64,000 nucleotides of DNA. It comes from Veillonella sp. 3891 (GTDB taxonomy: Bacteria; Bacillota; Negativicutes; Veillonellales; Veillonellaceae). The notes below the pieces were generated by a model. The model saw only the letters and a program-made list of their open reading frames with translations, was not told the origin of the DNA and made no database searches. The DNA is taken from contig NZ_RQVE01000008.1 in the NCBI RefSeq assembly GCF_003992315.1, forward strand, positions 22,814-86,813. The letters run 5' to 3'. The translations under genes and the position numbers were made by a program. How positions within the stretch are numbered: position 1 is the stretch's first letter; the number at the start of each line of letters is the position of its first letter. Shown piece after piece: positions 1-9,101 of this stretch.

Positions 1-45
1 GGCTGTCACTGTATGTGTAGGATTTACTACATGTGAGTGACAGCC
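1..45. terminator. Hairpin at window edge, probable terminator of the recombinase gene
   Basis: A 10-bp perfect inverted repeat (GGCTGTCACT at 1-10, its complement at 36-45) continues inward with near-perfect pairing. It lies 37 bp beyond the stop codon of the recombinase gene read on the minus strand, where a terminator is expected. The minus-strand T-tract would be outside the window, so the direction cannot be confirmed. A short T-rich stretch follows on the plus strand too. Confidence 0.5.
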
Positions 46-81
46 CTTTATTGTGCAAAAGAGCCATTCTATGGAAATAAT

Positions 82-1008
82 TTATGCCAGTCCTGCCATC
101 GATCGCATGACCAAATCGATGTCCCTATTTTCCAATTCTTGAATGATATGGATATATGTCTTCTGCGTTGTGGTCATACTGGCATGCCCTAACCGTCTAG
201 CAACACTAGCAATAGATACCCCTGCAAAGAGCAATAGAGACGCATGAGTATGGCGTAATCCATGAATAGAAATAACAGGAATCCCTAGGCCTTTACAATA
301 TCGCTCTAACCTATCATTTACCGTTGAGTTGTACACAGGGCCTTTCACAAAAATTGGTTCATCCTCCGGCAAATCTCTGATTAATTCAGAAAATTTAATA
401 ATCGTTTGCCAATCCAATTGAATCTTTCGCACAGAAGACTTGTTCTTCGTAGGTAAAAATCCACCACTTCCTTTATAGTCCCAAGTTTTATTAACAATGA
501 GCGATTGGTGTGGAAAATCAAAGTCTTTTGGCGTCAATGCTAAGGCCTCTGAAAAACGCATGCCTGTTTTGGCGATAATAAAAATAAACCAGTCCCAATT
601 AATTTCTGGCGTAAGATGTAGATGCACTAGCAACGTGTGCAACTCAAATTGATTTAAATACTTAATCTTCTTCTCTCGTGGCGCCTTTCCTTTAATGATT
701 GCTTTTCGTGTCGGATCTCGATCAATAAATCCTTCATCTACCGCATCTAATACAGCTGCTTTCAATTGATGGTGAAAGTCCATCGTTGTTTGTCGCTCAT
801 GATACACTGCATAGTCATTCAATAATTGTTGATAGCTAATGCGATTTAACTCTGAAAGTCGCAAGTTAGGCACTAACCTTTGCAACCATACCAAAGTAAT
901 CTCGTACTTCTTCATAGTCACTTCTCGAATAGCACCTTCCTTATACATCCGAATCCACCGTTCATAATACTTGCAAAATAATTCCGTTCCTTCCTCAGCG
1001 TTTACCAT
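82..1008 (-). CDS. Tyrosine recombinase (phage-type integrase) of the RM island
   Basis: A 308-residue tyrosine recombinase that would cut and rejoin DNA at specific sites. The N-terminal part (about 5-100) looks like a SAM-like core-binding domain. The catalytic domain shows R151 (TGMRFSEAL), H249-x-x-R252-H253 (HGLRHTH), H275 (LGH) and the nucleophile Y285 (QKTY), so all key residues are present. The start at 1008 is preceded by AAGAGGT. It is next to a silent hsdS cassette; recombinases of this kind beside type I RM loci commonly shuffle hsdS specificity domains, which is the preferred role here. Integration of a mobile island is the alternative. It has its own promoter at 1049-1077. Confidence 0.9.
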   Translation of the reverse strand: MVNAEEGTELFCKYYERWIRMYKEGAIREVTMKKYEITLVWLQRLVPNLRLSELNRISYQQLLNDYAVYHERQTTMDFHHQLKAAVLDAVDEGFIDRDPTRKAIIKGKAPREKKIKYLNQFELHTLLVHLHLTPEINWDWFIFIIAKTGMRFSEALALTPKDFDFPHQSLIVNKTWDYKGSGGFLPTKNKSSVRKIQLDWQTIIKFSELIRDLPEDEPIFVKGPVYNSTVNDRLERYCKGLGIPVISIHGLRHTHASLLLFAGVSIASVARRLGHASMTTTQKTYIHIIQELENRDIDLVMRSMAGLA

Positions 1009-1048
1009 ATTTATACCTCTTCATTTACGTGACGACATAGAAATGGCT

Positions 1049-1077
1049 CTTATACATATCTTACCCGTATATTTCAA
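1049..1077 (-). promoter_or_regulatory. Promoter of the recombinase gene
   Basis: Minus-strand TTGAAA (1072-1077), 17-bp spacer and TATAAG (1049-1054), 5/6 matches in both boxes. It lies 41 bp upstream of the recombinase start. The A/T-tract around the -35 (1071-1085) is identical over 15 bp to one upstream of the hsd operon (9749-9763). Confidence 0.6.
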
Positions 1078-1135
1078 AAAAAGCATATATGAAGTTATGT
1101 GATAACTATCTCGTATTGTGAAAGATTAGGAAATA

Positions 1136-1165
1136 CTTACGCTGATGAAGGGTGATGAGGTTATC
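1136..1165. repeat. hsdS repeat R2, copy a (silent cassette)
   Basis: A 30-bp stretch encoding the conserved NLITLHQRK helix, identical to 4723-4752 and matching 5341-5370 over its first 27 bp. All copies have the same orientation. Confidence 0.9.
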
Positions 1166-1634
1166 CAACTGGTGTAAGAATTGACCTATAATAGTTTGTT
1201 CTACTTTTGTAGGTATATAAACTTCAATTTCCATTACCTTATTTTTTGATATGTTGTATCGTGATATACCTTGAGCAAGAATTTTCATTTGTTCTCGTAC
1301 ACTAGGTGATCTCAATAAATATCCCATAAAATAGAGGTCCGCCTCAATAGATAATCTATAGCCAAAACAGAAACTATTAAGATATGTATAACTCTCAGTA
1401 CCAAGCCATACCGATGTCATCCCTACTTCCTCTGGTGTTTCAGATGAAGTTGTAAATAGAATATCACCATAACAAACTTCATTTTGTGTTTTATCGATTT
1501 CTATACTATCGACCATAGATAAATCAGACATTGTATTTTGGAAAACATTCAAGTACGTTATATATCGTGCTTCTCCATGTCCAAAATCTTCTTTGGTTTT
1601 ACCAGTTAATCCCGTATAGGTTTTCCCTATCTCT

Positions 1635-1656
1635 CCCAACTTACGCTGTTCCCAAG
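1635..1656. repeat. hsdS repeat R1, copy a (silent cassette)
   Basis: A 22-bp stretch encoding WEQRKLG, identical to 5219-5240 and identical over 21 bp to 5759-5780. It marks the N-terminal border of each TRD cassette. Confidence 0.9.
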
Positions 1657-1676
1657 TATTGGTATGCACACAACAA

Positions 1677-1712
1677 AAAAGAAAGCTGATACACCATCAT
1701 CAGCTTTCTTTT
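1677..1712. terminator. Bidirectional terminator between the rpn-like gene and the silent cassette
   Basis: A 14-bp perfect stem (AAAAGAAAGCTGAT, 1677-1690, with its complement at 1699-1712) has A-runs on one side and T-runs on the other, so it can act in both directions. On the minus strand it ends the transcript of the 1804-2631 gene and insulates the silent hsdS cassette. Confidence 0.8.
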
Positions 1713-1803
1713 AATAATACTCATCACTTCATCTACTACAAAGTTAAAATTATCTTAAAGCATCAAAATCCATCAAAGCGCTACAGAGAACTAATCTTAA
1801 AGT

Positions 1804-2631
1804 TTATAGCAACGCATTAGCCTGTCCGATTTCTTTTATTTGCTCTACTGTTAATTTCGTAAGACGAGCAATCATTTCTAAGGATAGCTTTTCTTGCAAC
1901 ATCTGAATCACAACTTCAGCCTTACCCTTAGCTTCACCTTGAGCAAGTCCTTCTGCAATCCCCTCAGCCATTCCTTCTTTCCAATATTTATAATGATCCA
2001 TAGATAACATCGAGTATTCCTCCTTCCACGCTTCACAATGCTTGACCTCATACACAGCATCGTCAATATCTCGCAACAACTCATCCGTTGCTTCCTGTCC
2101 ATCAATATAATTTAAAAACGCTTGCAACGATTTTGACACATCATCTTGCGTTCCCTTTGTACTTAAAAACAACTTTGTGGCTCCATCATTCAAGGCAATA
2201 TCATGATCTTCGACACAAATGTTTTTAAACGTATACTTATGACAATTGTCTGTAAACACTGGGAATGTGCAAATAAAAATGACATAGGAATCATTTAAGG
2301 TAGTATATTTTTGACCTTTTTGAATGTGATACATATCTAAAATACTTTGATAAAACCGTGTCCGTTTTACAAGTTCTTCCATGTCCTTGCTAGTTTGCAT
2401 TTCAATGTTGAATACCGTTCCTTTATCATCATTCACAAACACATCAAGACGTACACTTTTAGTATCCCACCGTACATCAAGATTTTTTTCTTCATGAATA
2501 TATACGATGTCCTCAATCGAAATGTCTAACAACCGTTCTAATACCGCCTTGCAAATGTGTTTCTTTAACATCACCTTCTGAAAGATAAAATTGTCTTGGA
2601 ACGTCAGTTCATCAAATGACTTAATGTACAT
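1804..2631 (-). CDS. Rpn family PD-(D/E)XK nuclease / putative transposase
   Basis: A 275-residue protein of the Rpn (recombination-promoting nuclease, PDDEXK transposase-like) family. The nuclease core is visible: a conserved N-terminus with FKxVF-like residues, then D63 (RLDVFV) and E77-x-Q79 (NIEMQ), the family's D...ExQ signature. The C-terminal third has repeated EGxAEGxAQGEAKG segments followed by a helical tail, typical of the family. Family members cut DNA and can promote recombination, often of related copies. It sits between the silent hsdS cassette and hsdM, oriented like both, and has its own leader and terminator. Whether it takes part in cassette exchange is unknown; it may simply be cargo. 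Confidence 0.85.
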   Translation of the reverse strand: MYIKSFDELTFQDNFIFQKVMLKKHICKAVLERLLDISIEDIVYIHEEKNLDVRWDTKSVRLDVFVNDDKGTVFNIEMQTSKDMEELVKRTRFYQSILDMYHIQKGQKYTTLNDSYVIFICTFPVFTDNCHKYTFKNICVEDHDIALNDGATKLFLSTKGTQDDVSKSLQAFLNYIDGQEATDELLRDIDDAVYEVKHCEAWKEEYSMLSMDHYKYWKEGMAEGIAEGLAQGEAKGKAEVVIQMLQEKLSLEMIARLTKLTVEQIKEIGQANALL

Positions 2632-2782
2632 GGAATACCTTCCTTTCTTAAATTATATCATACCTATTAAAACTAGAGATAGCATAATATTTCTAGTAAG
2701 GGTATTCCATATCTTTATCATTTTCCCTAGAAAATTTCTTAACAGTGCTACATACTACTAACAGTGAACATTTCACAAATAA

Positions 2783-2818
2783 AAACGATGCGACCAGCCC
2801 CCACTAGCCGCATCGTTT
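2783..2818 (-). terminator. Terminator of the hsd operon
   Basis: A 10-bp perfect stem (AAACGATGCG with its complement at 2809-2818) is followed by TTTTATTT on the minus strand, just past the hsdM stop codon. Confidence 0.8.
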
Positions 2819-2909
2819 CCCTATTATCCACCTATTTTACTATCAACAGATTCGCATCCATTAATGATGTCCAACAAACATTCCTGCTTTAAACTATTCT
2901 CTTTGAAAA

Positions 2910-4511
2910 CTACAGTTTCACCCCCAACAGTGCCAACTGTTCTGCAATTTCTTTTTCCAGCGCTGCAATATCACGGTTATCTTGCTCAATCATGCGATTG
3001 ATTTCATCAAGATCCAGTTCTTCCTCTTCTTCAAAGGTGTCCACATAACGAGGGATGTTCAGGTTATAATCGTTCTCCTTGATTTCCTCTAGGCTCGCCA
3101 CATGCGCATATTTCTCCACGTCCACACGGTTGCGGTAGGTGTCAATAATCTTAGCGATATGTTCTTCGCTTAAATTATTTTGATTTTTCCCTTTTTCAAA
3201 CTCGTTGCTCGCATCGATAAACAATACATCACGGTTCGTACGATTCTTTTTGAACACTAAAATCGTGGTCGGAATGCTTGTGCCATAGAACAAGTTCGCT
3301 GGCAATCCAATGACCGTATCCAAGTAATTTTTCTCAATGATAGTTTCTCGAATTTTACCTTCCGCTGCGCCACGGAATAGCACCCCATGCGGCAATACAA
3401 TGGCCATCGTGCCTTCCGTATTCAAATGGTACAAGCTGTGCAAGATGAAAGCATAATCTGCTTTGGACGCTGGTGCCAGCTTGCCATAATCGCTGAAACG
3501 AGGGTCTTTCAATTTACTTTCATTATTGTCCCATTTTGCAGAGTACGGAGGGTTCGCTACCACCGCATCAAAGGATCGCGGACGGTCGATACCATCGTGG
3601 TCCACCCCATCTGGCCAATCACTTTCAAGGGTATCCGCATTGTGCAAGTTCATGTTGTTGTAGGTCACGCCGTGCATCATGAGGTTCATGCGCGCCAAAT
3701 TGTAGGTCACCGTGTTCAGCTCTTGCCCGTAAAAGCTCACCGCCCCTTGACGGGAACCATCAGGAATCTCGTTGCGCACCGTGAGTAGCAATGAACCTGA
3801 CCCCATGGTCGGGTCATAGACTGTGAAAGTATCTTCTCGGTTCTCCAAATTTGCTGTCACCAATTTCGCCAAAATGATACTTACCTCATGAGGCGTGTAG
3901 AACTCCCCACCTTTTTTACCCGCATTCGCTGCGAACTTGCCGATTAAATATTCATAAATTTCACCTAGAATATCTTTGCCACTTTCATCCTTATACTCGA
4001 TTTCATCGATTTTGGATACCACCGCATTCAACGTTTTCGTACGGCCAGCTGTAGTAGCACCCAAACCAGAATCTCCTAAGTTGATGTAGTTAAAAATGCC
4101 TCTGAAATCTGCAGATGCTTCTTTGTTGATTTCCGCATTTGTATTAAAGTTTTCAAAAATGCGTTGGTAATCCCCAGGAACAACCGTACCATTATGAATA
4201 CTTTCCGTTAACGATACCCAAGTATCTTCCGGATTGATGGCATATCCCAAAGAACCTGCAATATCCATCAGGCAATCTTCCAAGCCCTCTTGCTCCACAA
4301 TCTCCTTATACAGTTCGTTGACAGATTTCCCCTCAGAAGGATCTACCAAACCGCTGTCCACCAAGTATTCTTCTTGATGTGTGGACAAGTATTTATAGAA
4401 TAAGAAGGGAAGAATATAATCTTTGAAAGAACTTGCGTCCATTGTGCCACGTAAATCGTTAGCAATCGCCCATAATTGGCTAGAAATCGTTTGCGCTTTT
4501 ACATTTGCCAT
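2910..4511 (-). CDS. hsdM: Type I restriction-modification DNA methyltransferase HsdM
   Basis: The 533-residue modification subunit, which transfers a methyl group from SAM to adenine N6 within the bipartite site read by HsdS (M2S complex). An N-terminal helical domain is followed by SAM motif I (DPTMGSGS, about 233-240) and the catalytic NPPY motif (320-323), both intact. The C-terminus has an acidic, coiled-coil tail. I start at 4511: AAGGAGATTTTT precedes this ATG at good spacing, whereas an upstream in-frame ATG at 4529 would put the ribosome site inside the gene. It is the last gene of the hsd operon, separated from hsdS by about 157 bp with no clear promoter. Confidence 0.95.
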   Translation of the reverse strand: MANVKAQTISSQLWAIANDLRGTMDASSFKDYILPFLFYKYLSTHQEEYLVDSGLVDPSEGKSVNELYKEIVEQEGLEDCLMDIAGSLGYAINPEDTWVSLTESIHNGTVVPGDYQRIFENFNTNAEINKEASADFRGIFNYINLGDSGLGATTAGRTKTLNAVVSKIDEIEYKDESGKDILGEIYEYLIGKFAANAGKKGGEFYTPHEVSIILAKLVTANLENREDTFTVYDPTMGSGSLLLTVRNEIPDGSRQGAVSFYGQELNTVTYNLARMNLMMHGVTYNNMNLHNADTLESDWPDGVDHDGIDRPRSFDAVVANPPYSAKWDNNESKLKDPRFSDYGKLAPASKADYAFILHSLYHLNTEGTMAIVLPHGVLFRGAAEGKIRETIIEKNYLDTVIGLPANLFYGTSIPTTILVFKKNRTNRDVLFIDASNEFEKGKNQNNLSEEHIAKIIDTYRNRVDVEKYAHVASLEEIKENDYNLNIPRYVDTFEEEEELDLDEINRMIEQDNRDIAALEKEIAEQLALLGVKL

Positions 4512-4668
4512 AAAAATCTCCTTTGTCATATCTCTCTTGTATCTGTTTTTGTATATTGTATTTTATGTTTTGTGAAAGTATTTGAACGTAGGCATACTAG
4601 TTTACTCGCTGAAAGTTAGTTTAAATGCCTTACTATCCGAAACTATCTGTATATTACTGGTGACACCC

Positions 4669-5835
4669 CTAGACAAACATCTGTTGAAGAAGAGCCTTCT
4701 TCTGAAGTTGTAGGTGTTCTAGCTTACGCTGATGAAGGGTGATGAGGTTATCGAAGCTTTCGAAAAGCACTCCTATTTGATTTTGCTCATTTATATTGTT
4801 AGGGATCCAAATATCAAAATCATTTATATCTCGTGACGATATATTAGGTTGTGCTCCAGCAACTAAAACAGAATCTAGTTGCTTTTCAAATAACTTAGAT
4901 TTAACAAATGTACCTATAAATTTATAACTCCATTGATCATTTGGTTCAAAATATCCTACTCGCTGATTTTGGTAGAACTTTTGATTCTCTTCACAGTGTA
5001 ATATACCTACTTTACCTGTTGTTGCGCCAGACATAGCAATAAGTATAGATTTATCTTTTACTATAAAATTTTCTTCCATTTCTTCTTCATAATAATGCGC
5101 AAATTCTCCCCCAACGATTCCATCCGATAAAATATTTGAAATTCTTATTACTGGTATACCTTTTTTTAAAAACTTACCGCTTTTAAATGCATACCCTCCT
5201 CTCAAGGATGCTACTTCCCCCAACTTACGCTGTTCCCAAGCATCAGTAAATCCTGGAAAACGAAGTTCTGGAAATTGCTCGCCATTTTTCGGAAACAATT
5301 TTTGAAGTAATGCTTTTTTCTTTAATTTTAAGTTTTCTAACTTACGCTGATGAAGGGTGATGAGGTTGTTTATTCGGTCAAATAACATAGAGATCCTATC
5401 TTGTTCCTTTTTATCTTTCGGTATATTTACTTGAATACCATCAATAGTTGATTTCGATAAACTAGGTACACCTGTAGACTCATCAAATTTTTTCCATGGT
5501 ATAAGATTAGATAAGTGATATAAAAGTGGACACGAATATTTCTCTAATGGCACCAAATAAAACAGTGTATCAACTGTCCAAAAAGGTGCCTTTAAATATT
5601 GAGGCTTATCTATTGTACCTTTTCTTCCAATCCCTATCGCATCAATATCAGACAGCGCTTCATTCACACTAAGCATATATCCGCCAGTCCCATAAACTGG
5701 AATATCTCCATTTTCTAAATGTTTATAATCTTTTCCAGAATTAACTTTTAATATCTCCCCCAACTTACGCTGTTCCCAATCTTCCGTAAACCCAGGAAAT
5801 CTGAGTTTCGGTACGTTTCGTTTTGTTTCACTCAT
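4669..5835 (-). CDS. hsdS: Type I restriction-modification specificity subunit HsdS (two TRDs)
   Basis: A 388-residue full-length S subunit that sets the DNA target for methylation and cleavage. There are two half-repeats: TRD1 (about 20-160) and TRD2 (about 205-365), each opened by WEQRKLGE and closed by NLITLHQRK plus a conserved coiled helix (LENLKLKKKALLQKLF and LEHLQLQKKALLQQMF). A central FPELRFPGFTDAWEQRK linker repeats the N-terminal LRFPGFTEDWEQRK. The borders of TRD2 are identical at DNA level to the silent cassette at 1106-1669, so TRD2 can probably be replaced. Its start is 14 bp from the hsdR stop, consistent with one operon. Confidence 0.95.
   Translation of the reverse strand: MSETKRNVPKLRFPGFTEDWEQRKLGEILKVNSGKDYKHLENGDIPVYGTGGYMLSVNEALSDIDAIGIGRKGTIDKPQYLKAPFWTVDTLFYLVPLEKYSCPLLYHLSNLIPWKKFDESTGVPSLSKSTIDGIQVNIPKDKKEQDRISMLFDRINNLITLHQRKLENLKLKKKALLQKLFPKNGEQFPELRFPGFTDAWEQRKLGEVASLRGGYAFKSGKFLKKGIPVIRISNILSDGIVGGEFAHYYEEEMEENFIVKDKSILIAMSGATTGKVGILHCEENQKFYQNQRVGYFEPNDQWSYKFIGTFVKSKLFEKQLDSVLVAGAQPNISSRDINDFDIWIPNNINEQNQIGVLFESFDNLITLHQRKLEHLQLQKKALLQQMFV
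4723..4752. repeat. hsdS repeat R2, copy b (end of TRD2)
   Basis: 30 bp identical to 1136-1165, in direct orientation. The 3.6 kb between the two copies contains the silent cassette, the rpn-like gene and hsdM. Confidence 0.9.
5219..5240. repeat. hsdS repeat R1, copy b (start of TRD2)
   Basis: 22 bp identical to 1635-1656 at the N-terminal border of the silent cassette. Confidence 0.9.
5341..5370. repeat. hsdS repeat R2, copy c (end of TRD1)
   Basis: Matches copies a and b over the first 27 bp. It encodes the central conserved helix of hsdS. Confidence 0.85.
5759..5780. repeat. hsdS repeat R1, copy c (start of TRD1)
   Basis: Matches the R1 copies at 5219-5240 and 1635-1656 over 21 bp. Confidence 0.85.
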
Positions 5836-5849
5836 TGTGACACCTCTCT

Positions 5850-8800
5850 TTATCCTTCACTTACGTAGGCATCGGCAAAGTCATAGATAGCCTCAATTAA
5901 TTTGTTCCCGTACGCAATGGTTTTCATCTCTTTCACCGCTGGGTCTTGAGCTTTTACCACATACTCTTTCCTTGCTGCTTTTTTTAATTCTGTCATGCGA
6001 CCTGTGTCGTCAAAGTCCTTTTTACCATACACATGGTTCACAAACAACTCTAGCAATTCTTCGCTACGAATGCAATCGACGATGCCCCACTTTTGGCGGA
6101 ACTCAAAGATTTCATCTTTCACAATCATGGTGTTCGCCTCTTGGATGATATCCTTGCTGTCATCTAATTTTACAGGATACGCAACATCGCTACCTTGTGG
6201 CGGATATTCACCTATATAGATAGCCTCTGCGGCTTTGTTGATTTGTTTCGCATATTGACGATCTTCCAGTGCCATGGCAAAATCTTGAATCCGTGTGCGG
6301 TACGCATCTGCATCATCCATACGCTCTTCGTGAACGGCATTCATCAATTCTTCCACTAGTTCTGTCAAATAATCGTAGTTGACTTTCACATCTTTCACAT
6401 GGGTCATACGCAGTTCGATTTGTGCCACTGGTAAATCATGCGCTTTCGCCAATCGCTCTTTCAAATCGTTATACAAGGACGTGGTCAACACTTCTTCCTG
6501 TTCCACCGTCATACCTACCATAGCTACCAAATCTTCTGGTTTATCGTAATCGAAACCGATAGTTTCCCCATCCAGCTGCTCCGCGTCATATTGTTTTAAC
6601 TTGGACATGCCAGAACTATACTTACGCATCAGTTCAAACATTTCCTCTTGCTTCCCTTCGCTAGGTGGCACTTCTGTGAAAGTATCTGTCAAATCCGCTA
6701 AGCGGCTCACCACATGTTGCACTTCCGCTAATTGGTCTTTGAATTGTTTTGCCAATACGCCGATACCTTCCAAATCACCGTCATCACCACCATTACTATC
6801 TGGTCCCAATGTGCCCTGTTCATTCGCCGATGCACTGTTCGCATAGATACGTAAAGCCTCATTCATCAACTTTTCGTTCTGTACAGGCCAGCGATAGTTC
6901 ACAATCCGTCCCCACGGTTTGCTATGGGTATCGGCGATACGGTTCGTTCTCGAGTATGCCTGAATGAGCAAAGCCCCTTTCAGTGTACGGTCCACATACA
7001 AGGTATTCATCTGTGGCGCATCGAAACCGGTGAGCAATTGATCCACTACGATGACAATGTCCAAATATTGGCCATCTCTAGCAGTACGATTCAAGCGTGT
7101 CGTCAAATCTTGGGTATACCCCGACACATCATCGAGGCCAAAATTCGTTCCAAACAGCTTGTTATAGTGATTCATTGCCCGTAGTAACCCATTGTTCGTA
7201 TCTAGTTGGGTATCGTTGTTATTCGTGCTCGCACTGAAAGTAACCCCTACTTTCAAGGTAAACTCGCCCCGTGCTGCTCGCTCTTGGTTCACTCTTTCAA
7301 ATTCGTCAAAGTACATCATCGCCATGGGCGTACTAGGGCGGGTACCACCTACATGGGTGGTGAGCATCGCATTATACTTGCCCTCCACAGAACGATTTTT
7401 CCAATATTTAAAGATATCTTCCACCACCAAACGGACGTGGTCCTTGTTGTTGTCGTAGAAACTAGGTTCGATCATATCGTCCATATCATCGGGAGTGAGA
7501 TTGTTGATACGATGCTGTATATCTGCCTCTGACCATTTCGGGTGAGTATGGCGATAGAACATAGGCAAATAATGTTCTTTCATATTCACTTCGTCAATGG
7601 TGGTCTCAAAGTCTACTTTAAAGCCTAGTACATTTTTGTCTGCAATGGCTTCTCGTATCGTATACCAATGAAGTAATTCGCCAAACACTTCTCTTGTTTT
7701 AGTGGTGTTTTTCCCTGCTACTTCGTCAAACATGGGTGTCCCTGTATATCCAACCCAAGCTGCACCTTTAAATACTTTTTGCAATTCTTCAAAACTTTCA
7801 CCACCTGTAGAACGATGAGCTTCATCGACGATGAACACAAAATTTTTCTTCGGTAAGGTAAAGTCTTTTCGTTGGATTAACTTCGTCAATTTTTGTACAG
7901 ATGTGACGATAATACCATTGCCTTTTTCATTCAATTTACGTTTTAATACATTTGTATTTTCTGTGCCACCTACCGCATCAAACTGTCTACCGTCTACGTC
8001 GATAGTGCCCTCTGGGTCATAGGCTTTGTAATTTTCTTCTGTTTGTTTCGTCAATGCAATGCGGTCCACCACGAACACTACTTTATCTACATGAGGCATA
8101 CGGCTCGCGAGCCACGCTGTTTTAAAACTAGTAATGGTTTTACCAGATCCAGTAGTGTGCCAAATGTAGCCCAATTTATTGATAGGCAATGTAAAGTCTG
8201 CTTGTTTCAATTGGCTCAACACTGCTTTGGTAGCATACACTTGGTAAGGTCGCATGACTTTTAACATTTGCTTATTCTTCGTACCATCTAAGATGGTAAA
8301 TTGCGTAGACATTTGGTGCGCCATGGGAATGCTGAGGAACAAATCGGAGAATACTTTCCAATCTGTTACGACCTTGTTAGTTTCTGGATTTTGCCACTGA
8401 AAGGAAAAGTCCTTGTTGAACATCTCCGCCGTCGTATTCGCCATGTATTTAATTTGCGTAGGAGTCATGCCCACCAAGATTTGAACAGTAGAGAAAATAT
8501 CGCTGTATTGCCGTTCTTCAATGTATTGATGCATTTGGTTTAATGCCTCATTGGCAGCATGTCCCGATGCTTTTTCCTCGATTTGGATGACAGGTAATCC
8601 GTTAATTAAGAGTGTTGTATCAAAGCGACGTTCTGGCCGTCCTGCAATCTTAGGAGCTCGTTGTATTTGTGTTACCACTTGGTACACTGTATTGCCTGCG
8701 CCAATTTGTTTTTGGTCAAATACAGTAAGATATACATGGCGTCCATCATCTAAATCCACTTCTACTTGGGATACTCCATTCACACCATACAAAAACTGCC

Positions 8801-9101
8801 CCGCTAGATACGGTGTATATAACTCGTTGATCACTTTTTGGACTTGTTTAAACTCTGTATCGCTCAAAGGCTTATCCAATTTATCTTGGTTTAGTTGATA
8901 TAAAATACGACGAAAGTTATCCCACAATGCTTCTGTAGTCTTAATATGAGGTTCATACTTCCATAATTTACTTTTATATACAGACCGTCCTCCGTAAGAA
9001 ACTAGCTCCTCGCCTATATCTTGAGTCAGTGTAATAGAACCTGTAGATAATTGCTCTACTAATTGTTGTTCAAACTCTAATTCGTTCATTTTACCCATCA
9101 T
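5850..9101 (-). CDS. hsdR: Type I restriction endonuclease subunit HsdR
   Basis: The 1083-residue motor and nuclease subunit, which translocates DNA using ATP and cleaves unmethylated targets far from the recognition site. The N-terminal nuclease has D161 and IEEK (174-177), a PD-(D/E)XK core. The helicase shows TTGSGKT (316-322), DEAH (426-429), GYTGTP and the late motif QAYSRTNR. All motor motifs are intact. The ATG at 9101 directly follows the TAA of the upstream S-like gene, which suggests coupled translation; an internal ATG four codons in is possible. It is the second gene of the operon. Confidence 0.95.
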   Translation of the reverse strand: MMGKMNELEFEQQLVEQLSTGSITLTQDIGEELVSYGGRSVYKSKLWKYEPHIKTTEALWDNFRRILYQLNQDKLDKPLSDTEFKQVQKVINELYTPYLAGQFLYGVNGVSQVEVDLDDGRHVYLTVFDQKQIGAGNTVYQVVTQIQRAPKIAGRPERRFDTTLLINGLPVIQIEEKASGHAANEALNQMHQYIEERQYSDIFSTVQILVGMTPTQIKYMANTTAEMFNKDFSFQWQNPETNKVVTDWKVFSDLFLSIPMAHQMSTQFTILDGTKNKQMLKVMRPYQVYATKAVLSQLKQADFTLPINKLGYIWHTTGSGKTITSFKTAWLASRMPHVDKVVFVVDRIALTKQTEENYKAYDPEGTIDVDGRQFDAVGGTENTNVLKRKLNEKGNGIIVTSVQKLTKLIQRKDFTLPKKNFVFIVDEAHRSTGGESFEELQKVFKGAAWVGYTGTPMFDEVAGKNTTKTREVFGELLHWYTIREAIADKNVLGFKVDFETTIDEVNMKEHYLPMFYRHTHPKWSEADIQHRINNLTPDDMDDMIEPSFYDNNKDHVRLVVEDIFKYWKNRSVEGKYNAMLTTHVGGTRPSTPMAMMYFDEFERVNQERAARGEFTLKVGVTFSASTNNNDTQLDTNNGLLRAMNHYNKLFGTNFGLDDVSGYTQDLTTRLNRTARDGQYLDIVIVVDQLLTGFDAPQMNTLYVDRTLKGALLIQAYSRTNRIADTHSKPWGRIVNYRWPVQNEKLMNEALRIYANSASANEQGTLGPDSNGGDDGDLEGIGVLAKQFKDQLAEVQHVVSRLADLTDTFTEVPPSEGKQEEMFELMRKYSSGMSKLKQYDAEQLDGETIGFDYDKPEDLVAMVGMTVEQEEVLTTSLYNDLKERLAKAHDLPVAQIELRMTHVKDVKVNYDYLTELVEELMNAVHEERMDDADAYRTRIQDFAMALEDRQYAKQINKAAEAIYIGEYPPQGSDVAYPVKLDDSKDIIQEANTMIVKDEIFEFRQKWGIVDCIRSEELLELFVNHVYGKKDFDDTGRMTELKKAARKEYVVKAQDPAVKEMKTIAYGNKLIEAIYDFADAYVSEG

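Larger units (their letters stand above)
1106..1669 (-). pseudogene. Silent hsdS cassette (one target-recognition domain)
   Basis: A 187-codon frame matching a single half of HsdS: WEQRKLGE at the start, a variable TRD, then the conserved NLITLHQRK helix. After QRK the frame leaves homology and ends after nine unrelated residues. There is no Shine-Dalgarno before the first ATG, and a strong hairpin (1677-1712) lies just upstream, so independent expression is unlikely. The TRD differs from both TRDs of the full hsdS at 4669-5835, but its borders are identical to those of TRD2 (repeats at 1635-1656 and 1136-1165). It therefore reads as a stored specificity cassette for recombination into hsdS, not as random decay. 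Confidence 0.8.

Noticed and set aside
3387..3788. Plus-strand frame opposite hsdM
   Set aside because: It is antisense to a clearly intact hsdM with all motifs and has no ribosome site.
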